In this document: one piece after another, positions 1 to 5,913 of the stretch
Position numbering within the stretch: the first letter of the stretch is position 1
How the letters are laid out: each line of letters opens with the position of its first letter
Assembly: GCA_020426065.1 (NCBI GenBank)
Contig: JAGQQT010000262.1
Span: forward strand, 1-5,913
Direction of reading: 5' to 3'
Source: Planctomycetaceae bacterium
GTDB lineage: Bacteria; Planctomycetota; Planctomycetia; Planctomycetales; Planctomycetaceae
Length of the DNA stretch: 5,913 bases
Position numbers and translations under genes: made by a program
The notes under the pieces: generated by a model
Told to the model about the DNA's origin: nothing
The model's input: the letters and a program-made list of their open reading frames with translations, nothing else
Databases searched by the model: none

Positions 1-79
1 AAGATGGATCGGATGCGTGTATCGCAGCCTGGAACGGCTACGCCGCCCAGAATTCTTCCGGGCCACCCTGAGCATTTGA
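1..79 (+). other. Possible 3' end of an upstream gene cut by the window edge
   Basis: Two plus-strand frames stay open from the left edge and then stop. One ends with TGA at 69-71 and its last residues read WNGYAAQNSSGPP. The other ends with TGA at 77-79 and its last residues read RRPEFFRATLSI. The first has slightly more purines in first codon positions, and the second is unusually rich in arginine, but 22-25 codons are too few to decide. Neither tail is recognised as a protein family. A minus-strand gene or plain intergenic DNA is also possible. If a plus-strand gene does end here, it converges with the membrane protein gene at 205-717. Confidence 0.25.
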
Positions 80-109
80 ATTCCAACTTGTGTTGTGTCG
101 ATAACAATG

Positions 110-134
110 CCCTCCGGGAGGGTCGGCCCAGCCG
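110..134. terminator. Pair of GC-rich palindromes, possible bidirectional terminator
   Basis: Positions 110-122 (CCCTCCGGGAGGG) form a perfect palindrome about a central G. Immediately after it, 124-134 (CGGCCCAGCCG) gives a second, 4-bp stem with a 3-base loop. A further GGGAGGG-type run at 135-141 could pair with the first arm instead. The site lies between the end of the possible upstream gene and the 3' end of the minus-strand membrane gene, which is where a shared terminator would be expected. Neither side has a clear T-tract, so an intrinsic terminator is not shown. The rest of 80-204 holds nothing else I can support. Confidence 0.25.
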
Positions 135-204
135 GGGAGGGTGAAGGCTGCTCGATTCTGTTTCCAACCGGCCTACGCTGCTGATCAGTTTGATTTCAAG
201 CCAA

Positions 205-717
205 CTATTCCTTCCGAGAACCGCTACTCATTTTTCGAGTCACCACCCAGATCAGAAATGCAATTCCAATGGGAATCCAGTAACGGGGGCCAAACACGAC
301 CGTTGCGTTAAAAACGATGAATCCGATCAGCAAATGCAGGCAGACTACGTAACGCTGGGGAATTTGATCGATTCCCCGGAGAAATGTGCCGATGATGTCC
401 AAGGGGAACCACAGGGCGATCAGGTAATTGATCCACAGTCCACCACCCCAATACCAGCCCGTGACACGCTCAGTTTGTTGAGCAGTGTGGATCAGGGCTT
501 CCGCATGGGACCAGTGATGGACAAACGCGAATGCGGCCAGAACGTGGATCAGATAAAATATCCCCGCTGCCAGCCAGGCCCATTCTATTCGCCGCCTGGC
601 AGCCCAGAACCGTTTTTCCGCAGGACACAGCAGGTTCAGATCATATGCCAGTCGAAGCCCGTACAGCAGCACGACCAGCACGGCAGTTCCCCGGACGATC
701 ACCTGTGAAAACTCCAT
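205..717 (-). CDS. Hypothetical multi-pass membrane protein with His-rich loop
   Basis: The 170-residue product is strongly hydrophobic, with likely membrane helices at about residues 6-24, 44-67, 92-113, 123-141 and 146-160, so it probably sits in the cytoplasmic membrane. No cleavable signal peptide is evident. Between helices 2 and 3 lies a polar segment with HHWSH at residues 67-71 and another histidine at 77, followed by a Trp/Gly-rich stretch (GWYWGGGLW, 87-95) leading into helix 3. The C-terminus is short and basic-polar. From memory this pattern resembles uncharacterised planctomycete membrane proteins, but I cannot name a domain and assign no function. The ATG at 717-715 is preceded on its strand by AGGGGAG, a purine-rich block very close to the start (two bases between). 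The gene points away from parC. A frame on the opposite strand over nearly the same interval is its codon-register shadow; the helix pattern favours this strand. Confidence 0.75.
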   Translation of the reverse strand: MEFSQVIVRGTAVLVVLLYGLRLAYDLNLLCPAEKRFWAARRRIEWAWLAAGIFYLIHVLAAFAFVHHWSHAEALIHTAQQTERVTGWYWGGGLWINYLIALWFPLDIIGTFLRGIDQIPQRYVVCLHLLIGFIVFNATVVFGPRYWIPIGIAFLIWVVTRKMSSGSRKE

Positions 718-750
718 GACTCCCCTGCCGATCTGCCTACGGGACGCCGT

Positions 751-779
751 TTGACCTGCTCAAACCGTCCCTTTATCCT
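751..779 (+). promoter_or_regulatory. Candidate sigma70-type promoter for parC-parE
   Basis: TTGACC at 751-756 matches five of six bases of the -35 consensus. TATCCT at 774-779 matches four of six bases of the -10 consensus. The spacer is exactly 17 bases. Transcription would start near 786, leaving a leader of about 58 bases before the TTG start at 845. The site lies in the 127-base divergent region between the membrane protein gene and parC, where a promoter is expected. No comparably good pair was found for the minus-strand gene. The best there is a weak TCGAAC / TAGGAT pair on the reverse strand in the same region. Confidence 0.5.
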
Positions 780-844
780 ACGCTCTCCGTTCTTCCTGTT
801 CGACGGAAACTGGTAGGTCCACGGACTTTTGAAAGATTCTGAAG

Positions 845-3223
845 TTGGCCTCACGCAAGAAATCAAAATCACGATCTGAACCATCCAATGGAATCCCCAC
901 CGAAGAAGGGGACCGGATTCAGTACGTCTCGTTGTCTGAAGAAACTCGCCGACGATACCTCAATTACGCCTATTCGGTGATTCAATCTCGGGCCTTGCCG
1001 GATGTCCGGGATGGGCTCAAACCAGTGCAGCGTCGCATTTTGTACGTCATGTACAACGACTTGCGTCTCACGACCGATGCCAAGCCCCGGAAGTGCGCCA
1101 AGATCACCGGGGATACCACCGGGAACTACCATCCTCACGGCGATACCTCCGTATATGATGCCCTCGTGCGACTCGCCCAGGATTTCACCTTGCGCGAGCC
1201 GCTCGTTCTGGGGCAGGGGAACTTCGGTTCCATCATCGGCCTGCCAGCCGCCGCAGCCCGTTATACCGAAGCTCGACTGACTCCGATCGCCAGCGAGCTG
1301 ATGTCCGAACTCCGCTATGACACCGTCGAGATGCGGGACAATTATGACGGCACCCGCCAGGAGCCTGTCGTTCTTCCTTCCCGCTATCCGAACCTGCTGG
1401 TCAATGGAACGCAGGGGATAGCGGTCGGAATGGCAACTAACATTCCCCCACACAATCTGGGGGAAGTCATCAAGGCCTGCGTGCAATTGATCGACAATCC
1501 CGATGCGACCGTTGCCCAGTTGATGAAACACATCAAAGGTCCGGATTTCCCTCTGGGCGGCCGCATCGTGACCGATCGTCGCGAGCTGCGTACGATTTAT
1601 GAAACTGGACGAGGAGCGGTCAAAGTCCGGGCGGAGTGGATTCCCGATCCGCTGCAGAAAGGCCGTATCAAAAGCAACATTGTCATCACGTCCATTCCCT
1701 ACAATGTGGAAACCGGACCGTTGATGATTGAGCTGGGAACGATTGCAGAATCCAAGAAGCTGCCGCAACTGCTGGCCGTGAGTGATGAAAGCAGCCAGGA
1801 ACTCGGGCTCCGCATCGTTCTGGAACTCAAGAATCCGAACGATGCCGAATCGGTGATGTCCTATCTGTACAAGCACACTTCGCTCGAACAGAATTTCAAC
1901 GTCAACACAACCTGCCTGGTTCCCGATGAACAGGGGAATCTGACACCGGCCCTGCTGGATCTGAAACAGATTCTCAGCCACTTCCTCACATTCCGCTACC
2001 AGACCGTTGTTCGCCGACTCGAATTTGTTCTGGCTCAACTGCTGCGACGAATTCATATCCTGGAAGGCTTTGAGATCATCTTCAATGGCCTGGACAAGGC
2101 CTTGAAAATCATACGTGCCAGCAGTGGCAAAGCGGATGCCGCTGCAAAACTGATGAAAGCATTTCCGCTCGACGCTGACCAGACCGATGCCATCCTCGAA
2201 CTGGCTTTGTACCGGATCTCCTCGCTGGAAATCGATCGCATCCTCGAAGAACTGCGGGAAAAACGGGCGGAAGCGAAACGGATCCAGACACTCCTCGCAT
2301 CTGAGAAGAAGTTGTGGAACCTGGTCAGTACCGAACTGAGTGAAATTGGTGATGCCTACGGAAACAAACGACGCACGGGAATCGGGTCCTCTGAGGAAAT
2401 TGAGGAATTCGATCCGACGGTTTATATCATCAAGGAGAACACGAATGTCGTGTTGACTCGCGATGGCTGGATTCGACGCGTGGGCCGGATTCAGAGCATC
2501 GATAAACTGCGGGTGCGTGAAGGGGATGAGGTGCTGGATGTCCTGCCCGCCAGCACACTCGATGCGATTGTCTTCTTTGCTGATGATGGCATTGCCTACA
2601 CACTGGGAGTGGATCAGATTCCTGCCTCCACAGGTTATGGGGAACCGCTGGCCAAGCATGTCCGTTTGAACGATGGCACAAGAATCATTGCCGCTCGAAC
2701 AACGGACTCCCGCTTCACACCTCCCGATGATCCTCCCGAAGGAGAATCCCCGGTTCCACATTTAATCATTGCGACTTCGCTGGGACAGGTGATGGCGATT
2801 TCGTTTTCCCCCCTCCGCACACCATCCACGAAAGTGGGTCGTAAGTATTGCCGGCTGGCCTCAGGAGATCGGGTGGTGTTTGTCGATCTGATCATCGACC
2901 AGGAAACAATCTTCCTGGCGACACGAGACGCCCGCGTCATTCACTTTTCGCTGGCCGAGGTTCCCCTGTTGGGAGGTCCGGGTCGAGGAGTGCGGGGAAT
3001 TAAGCTGGAAGGCCATGATGCGGTGCTGGGAGGAATGCTGCTGGCACGTCCGGGCGACACCCTGCACGTCATCAATCAGAACGGAAACAAACTGGCCTTT
3101 GGCCAGGCCAAATATGGCGTCACTTCCCGCGGAGGAAAGGGAGTCAAAACCAGCCAGCGGACCGGATTTGAAAGCCTGGTCCGACCCGAAATCGGACTGA
3201 TCGACTGGAGTGGACTCGAGTAG
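845..3223 (+). CDS. parC: DNA topoisomerase IV subunit A (GyrA/ParC family)
   Basis: This is the DNA-cutting subunit of a type IIA topoisomerase; with the B subunit next door it passes one duplex through another to decatenate or relax DNA. The 792-residue protein has the complete family layout. The winged-helix core includes ALPDVRDGLKPVQRR (50-64), YHPHGDTSVYD (95-105), GQGNFGSI (123-130) and the catalytic Arg139-Tyr140 in ARYTEARL. The segment GIAVGMATNIPPHNL (191-205) carries the expected DNA-intercalating isoleucine at 200. A tower/coiled-coil region follows at about 385-510. A beta-pinwheel C-terminal domain runs from about 524 to the end. The first blade lacks the GyrA-box needed for DNA wrapping, which is why ParC is preferred over GyrA; SRGGKG (761-766) in the last blade is box-like. 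There is no acidic tail. The start is TTG: an in-frame TGA lies at 830-832, no ATG occurs before the conserved core, and only GAAAG (831-835) resembles a ribosome binding site. CTG at 839 is the alternative. GyrA remains possible as a label. Confidence 0.93.
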   Translation: MASRKKSKSRSEPSNGIPTEEGDRIQYVSLSEETRRRYLNYAYSVIQSRALPDVRDGLKPVQRRILYVMYNDLRLTTDAKPRKCAKITGDTTGNYHPHGDTSVYDALVRLAQDFTLREPLVLGQGNFGSIIGLPAAAARYTEARLTPIASELMSELRYDTVEMRDNYDGTRQEPVVLPSRYPNLLVNGTQGIAVGMATNIPPHNLGEVIKACVQLIDNPDATVAQLMKHIKGPDFPLGGRIVTDRRELRTIYETGRGAVKVRAEWIPDPLQKGRIKSNIVITSIPYNVETGPLMIELGTIAESKKLPQLLAVSDESSQELGLRIVLELKNPNDAESVMSYLYKHTSLEQNFNVNTTCLVPDEQGNLTPALLDLKQILSHFLTFRYQTVVRRLEFVLAQLLRRIHILEGFEIIFNGLDKALKIIRASSGKADAAAKLMKAFPLDADQTDAILELALYRISSLEIDRILEELREKRAEAKRIQTLLASEKKLWNLVSTELSEIGDAYGNKRRTGIGSSEEIEEFDPTVYIIKENTNVVLTRDGWIRRVGRIQSIDKLRVREGDEVLDVLPASTLDAIVFFADDGIAYTLGVDQIPASTGYGEPLAKHVRLNDGTRIIAARTTDSRFTPPDDPPEGESPVPHLIIATSLGQVMAISFSPLRTPSTKVGRKYCRLASGDRVVFVDLIIDQETIFLATRDARVIHFSLAEVPLLGGPGRGVRGIKLEGHDAVLGGMLLARPGDTLHVINQNGNKLAFGQAKYGVTSRGGKGVKTSQRTGFESLVRPEIGLIDWSGLE

Positions 3224-3238
3224 TCCATCCTTCTTTTT
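3211..3238 (+). terminator. Hairpin plus T-rich tract over the parC stop, weak terminator or attenuator
   Basis: TGGACT (3211-3216) pairs perfectly with AGTCCA (3222-3227) around a 5-base loop. The run that follows (3228-3238) is TCCTTCTTTTT. The loop and descending arm contain the TAG stop at 3221-3223. The stem is only six base pairs with half A-T pairs, so any termination should be partial. A weak terminator here could lower parE transcription relative to parC, or it may be chance. Confidence 0.3.
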
Positions 3239-3268
3239 CCCCGACTTTTAGCATTCGATACAATCTCT

Positions 3269-5188
3269 ATGGCAACTGCATCTGCATCACAATACAAAGC
3301 CGCTGACATTGAAGTGCTCGAAGGACTCGAAGCCGTCCGGCGTCGACCTTCGATGTATATCGGCGGAATCGATATCCGGGGATTGCATCACCTGCTCTGG
3401 GAAGTGGTCGACAACTCTGTTGACGAATTCCTGGCTGGTCATGCCGATACGATCCGGATCACGCTTCACAAGGACGGCACCTCGCTCACGGTTGCCGATA
3501 ACGGCCGGGGCATTCCAGTCGACAAACACCCCAAGTACAAAAAATCGGCCCTGGAAGTGATCCTGACCACTCTGCATGCCGGGGGAAAGTTTTCTGACAA
3601 GAACTATGCCCGCAGCGGGGGATTGCATGGAGTCGGTTCCTCAGTCGTGAACGCGCTCTCGGAAGAACTGATGGCCACCGTCCATCGGGATGGTTATGAG
3701 TGGACACAGCGTTTCAAACGGGGCCGACCAACAACTCCGGTTAAAAAGGTGAAGCCCTTCAAGGGACACGGCACAGTCATCTTCTTCCGTCCCGATGTCG
3801 AAATCTTCCGCCGGATTGCCTTCAGTGCCGACACCATCCGTCAACATCTGGAAGACATTTCGTATATCCATGCCGGACTCAAGATCCGCTTCGTGGACGA
3901 AACCAAAAACGAAACGTTCGAGTTTCATCAGCCCGAAGGGATCAAAGCCTATCTGCAGAAGCTGACTGCAGATGAGAAAAAGAAAGCCGTGCACGAAGTC
4001 ATCTTTTCGACCGAAAAAGATGACGGAGAAATCAAAACCGAGCTTGTGCTGCGCTGGACCGAAGCCACTGATGAGCAGATCCGCAGTTACGTGAACGGGA
4101 TTCGCACACATGCTGGAGGCACGCACCTCAACGGTGTTCGCTCCGGAATTGTGAAAGCCATCAAGAATTACATGGACGTGCATGCCATCAAACCGAAAGG
4201 TGTGCTGATCACGGCAGAAGATATCCGTGAGGGAATTCTGGGCGTGGTGTCGGTGTTTCATGGCGACCCCATGTTCCAGGGGCAGACGAAAGAGCGGCTC
4301 AATAACCCGGAAGTCACCGCTGTGGTGGAAAGTCTGGTTCGCCCTTCGCTGGAAACCTGGCTCAACAATAACTCCTCGATTGCCGACGCCATTCTGGGCC
4401 GGATCATTCTGTCTGCTCGCGCCAGACAGGCCAGTCGCGATGCGGTTGCCGAAGTCAAACGGAAATCTCCAGGCAGTAAACGAACCAACCTGCCGGGCAA
4501 ACTTCTCGACTGTCGTTCCAATAATCCCGAGGAATCGGAACTGTTTATCGTGGAAGGGGACTCGGCCGGCGGAACTGCTGCTTCGGGAAGGGACAGCCGT
4601 GTTCAGGCTATTCTGCCGCTGCGGGGAAAAGTGCTGAATACCGAATCGCTCAAAATCGGGAAAGTCCTCGCGAACCAGGAAATCAGTGATCTGGTCGAAA
4701 CACTGGGAACCGGGATTGGTCCCCATTTTGATATTCGCAAACTCAGATACGGACGCATCATCCTGCTGATGGATGCCGATGCCGACGGCTATCACATCAG
4801 TACATTGCTGCTGACATTCTTTTTCCGGCACATGCCGGAACTGATTCGTCAGGAAAAACTGTTTATCGCCCAGCCGCCGCTCTACAAAATCGTCTCAGGC
4901 AAAGACAACCTGTACGCACTGGATGATATGCAGAAGGAACAGATCCTGGCGTCACTGCCAGCAAACCGGAAACCGGAGATCAGCCGCTTCAAGGGGCTGG
5001 GGGAAATGGATGCCATTCAGCTTAAGGAAACGACGCTTGATCCGACTCGCCGGGTGCTTTTGAAAGTGGAAATCGAGAATCAGGTCGATGCGGACAATAC
5101 GTTCCATCAGCTGCTCGGGAAGGATGCCAGCGAGCGGTATCGGATCATCATGTCGGAGGCGGCACTGGCAGATGACCTCGACGTTTGA
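3269..5188 (+). CDS. parE: DNA topoisomerase IV subunit B (GyrB/ParE family)
   Basis: This is the ATPase subunit of the type IIA topoisomerase, partner of the A subunit encoded 45 bases upstream. At 639 residues it has the compact length without the insertion seen in some Gram-negative GyrB proteins. The GHKL ATPase domain shows RRRPSMYIG (24-32), EVVDNSVDE (45-53; catalytic Glu45 and Mg-binding Asn49), DNGRGIP (77-83) and GGLHGVG (117-123). The transducer domain carries the ATP-sensing QTK (339-341). The TOPRIM domain has ELFIVEGDSAGG (424-435; Glu429), PLRGKVLN (450-457) and DADADG (502-507; Asp502 and Asp504), followed by QPPLYK (535-540) and RFKGLGEM (573-580). All catalytic residues I can check are present, so the protein should be active. 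Variants near DADADG are noted in the findings. The ATG at 3269 is supported by the N-terminal distance to RRRPSMYIG. No Shine-Dalgarno is visible. ParE is preferred over GyrB from its pairing with an A subunit lacking a first-blade GyrA-box; the two families are hard to separate on motifs alone. Confidence 0.93.
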   Translation: MATASASQYKAADIEVLEGLEAVRRRPSMYIGGIDIRGLHHLLWEVVDNSVDEFLAGHADTIRITLHKDGTSLTVADNGRGIPVDKHPKYKKSALEVILTTLHAGGKFSDKNYARSGGLHGVGSSVVNALSEELMATVHRDGYEWTQRFKRGRPTTPVKKVKPFKGHGTVIFFRPDVEIFRRIAFSADTIRQHLEDISYIHAGLKIRFVDETKNETFEFHQPEGIKAYLQKLTADEKKKAVHEVIFSTEKDDGEIKTELVLRWTEATDEQIRSYVNGIRTHAGGTHLNGVRSGIVKAIKNYMDVHAIKPKGVLITAEDIREGILGVVSVFHGDPMFQGQTKERLNNPEVTAVVESLVRPSLETWLNNNSSIADAILGRIILSARARQASRDAVAEVKRKSPGSKRTNLPGKLLDCRSNNPEESELFIVEGDSAGGTAASGRDSRVQAILPLRGKVLNTESLKIGKVLANQEISDLVETLGTGIGPHFDIRKLRYGRIILLMDADADGYHISTLLLTFFFRHMPELIRQEKLFIAQPPLYKIVSGKDNLYALDDMQKEQILASLPANRKPEISRFKGLGEMDAIQLKETTLDPTRRVLLKVEIENQVDADNTFHQLLGKDASERYRIIMSEAALADDLDV

Positions 5189-5300
5189 TACGCTCGATGT
5201 TTCGGAACGACTGACTGTTTCCTGCCAGGACGCAAAACCAGCCCGATCCAGTATCATCCGTTGATTCACCCAATCCCACCTTTACCGGGGCACGGCATCC

Positions 5301-5861
5301 ATGATTCTTACCGGTCAGGAAATTCAGGCACAGCTGGGAAAGAACATCAAGATCGATCCCTTCAATGAAAGCCGCCTGAACCCCAACAGCTACAATCTCA
5401 GCCTGCACAATGAGATTCTGGTGTACGAAGAAATCGTACTCGATATGAGACGCCCGAACCGGTACAAGCGCTACACGATTCCCGAAGAAGGGATGGTCCT
5501 CAGTCCAAATCAGCTCTACCTGGGACGGACTGTCGAACGGACCGAAACGCACAACCTGGTTCCGATGCTGGAAGGCCGTTCTTCCATTGGCCGACTCGGA
5601 CTGTTCGTGCATATCACGGCCGGTTTCGGCGATGTCGGCTTCTGCGGCTACTGGACCCTCGAAATGTTTGCCGTTCAGCCGATTCGCATTTATCCCGGTG
5701 TCCAGATCTGCCAGATCTTCTATCACACGCTGGAGGGAGCCGTAACGGAATACGATAGTGGCAAATACCAGAAAAACCGGGACATTCAGCCCAGTCTGTT
5801 GTATCGTGATTTTGATGAGCAGACGGATCGCCAGATGCGACTCGGGTTCCCCAAGGAATAG
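5301..5861 (+). CDS. dcd: dCTP deaminase, possibly bifunctional deaminase/dUTPase
   Basis: The enzyme deaminates dCTP to dUTP in the cytoplasm, feeding dUMP to thymidylate synthase. Some family members also hydrolyse the triphosphate to give dUMP directly. The 186-residue product has the normal family length. By alignment from memory to the E. coli enzyme, Ser94 and Arg98 in EGRSSIGRLG (91-100) and Glu121 in WTLEM match the key catalytic residues (E. coli Ser111, Arg115, Glu138). His104 matches His121. A nucleotide-contacting C-terminal segment (SGKYQKNRDIQPS, 153-165) is present. Where E. coli has HVTAHRIDPG, this protein reads HITAGFGDVG, the loop type seen in the bifunctional enzymes of Methanocaldococcus jannaschii and Mycobacterium tuberculosis. 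The gene starts 112 bases after parE on the same strand with no clear promoter or terminator between them, so cotranscription is possible. The only purine run upstream is GGGG at 5287-5290, ten bases from the ATG. Certain as a Dcd/dUTPase-fold protein; the bifunctional reading is inference. Confidence 0.92.
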   Translation: MILTGQEIQAQLGKNIKIDPFNESRLNPNSYNLSLHNEILVYEEIVLDMRRPNRYKRYTIPEEGMVLSPNQLYLGRTVERTETHNLVPMLEGRSSIGRLGLFVHITAGFGDVGFCGYWTLEMFAVQPIRIYPGVQICQIFYHTLEGAVTEYDSGKYQKNRDIQPSLLYRDFDEQTDRQMRLGFPKE

Positions 5862-5873
5862 ACAGATCCACCC

Positions 5874-5913
5874 ATGACGGTTCCAGATCAAAAACCTTCT
5901 CCGGGAGAACAGG
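5874..5913 (+). CDS. Possible start of a downstream gene, cut by the window edge
   Basis: An ATG 12 bases after the dcd stop opens a frame that stays open to the right edge for 13 codons. The visible start reads MTVPDQKPSPGEQ, polar and proline-rich like many flexible N-termini. The short spacing suggests the same operon as dcd. No Shine-Dalgarno is visible (ACAGATCCACCC lies before it), which fits the other genes here. The fragment is too short to identify and could be chance. Confidence 0.35.
   Translation, partial: MTVPDQKPSPGEQ

Noticed and set aside
91..108. GTGTCGATAACAAT, resembling part of the lac operator
   Set aside because: The other half does not form a proper inverted repeat and no regulated gene starts nearby; it is probably chance.
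190..708. 172-codon plus-strand open frame opposite the membrane protein gene
   Set aside because: It is in codon register with 205-717 on the minus strand, its product is polar and low in recognisable structure, and the minus-strand product has a clear multi-helix pattern.
699..884. 61-codon minus-strand open frame across the intergenic region
   Set aside because: It overlaps the start of both neighbours and the promoter candidate, is strongly basic, and shows no recognisable feature.
869..2761. 630-codon minus-strand open frame inside parC
   Set aside because: It is the in-register antisense of a complete, motif-rich topoisomerase gene and has no recognisable domain of its own.
3259..3264. 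TACAAT, a -10-like hexamer just before parE
   Set aside because: Only four bases separate it from the ATG and no -35 element lies at a fitting distance, so it would need a leaderless transcript.
3641..4831. 396-codon minus-strand open frame inside parE
   Set aside because: It is in-register antisense to the conserved ATPase and TOPRIM coding sequence, and no family is recognised.
5189..5300. Search for a terminator or separate promoter between parE and dcd
   Set aside because: TCCTGCCAGGA at 5220-5230 is a tiny palindrome without a T-tract. TTGATA at 5185 and TATCAT at 5252 have no partners at proper spacing.
5148..5891. 247-codon minus-strand open frame over dcd
   Set aside because: It is in-register antisense of dcd, whose catalytic residues are all present on the plus strand.

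Overview
The window reads as part of a bacterial chromosome, most likely from a planctomycete (Planctomycetota). This assignment is inference. It rests on moderate GC content by eye, genes with little or no Shine-Dalgarno sequence, a TTG start, and a small His-rich membrane protein that resembles, from memory, hypothetical proteins of that phylum. Nothing in the window looks like a mobile element, CRISPR array, rRNA or tRNA.

Layout. Positions 1-204 hold at most the last codons of an unidentified upstream gene, followed by a GC-rich palindromic stretch that may end transcription. Positions 205-717 (minus strand) encode a 170-residue, roughly five-helix membrane protein of unknown function. A 127-base intergenic region follows; it is divergent and contains a good sigma70-type promoter candidate (TTGACC, 17 bases, TATCCT) pointing right. 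Positions 845-3223 encode the A subunit and 3269-5188 the B subunit of a type IIA topoisomerase, best read as topoisomerase IV (ParC and ParE). Positions 5301-5861 encode a dCTP deaminase (Dcd). A further reading frame opens at 5874 and runs off the right edge.

How the genes fit together. ParC cuts and rejoins DNA through its tyrosine, and ParE supplies the ATPase and the metal-binding TOPRIM domain; both are needed for an active A2B2 enzyme that decatenates or relaxes DNA. They lie in the order A then B with a 45-base gap, probably as one transcription unit. Dcd makes dUTP (or dUMP, if it is a bifunctional deaminase-dUTPase) for thymidylate synthesis, so the right-hand block is a housekeeping group for DNA topology and DNA precursors.

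Points worth a second look are the A-before-B gene order, the lack of a GyrA-box in the first C-terminal blade of ParC with a similar motif in its last blade, unusual residues next to conserved motifs in both subunits, a hairpin plus T-rich tract over the parC stop codon, and a Dcd active-site loop of the bifunctional type. I found no convincing undescribed system; the window is largely core housekeeping.
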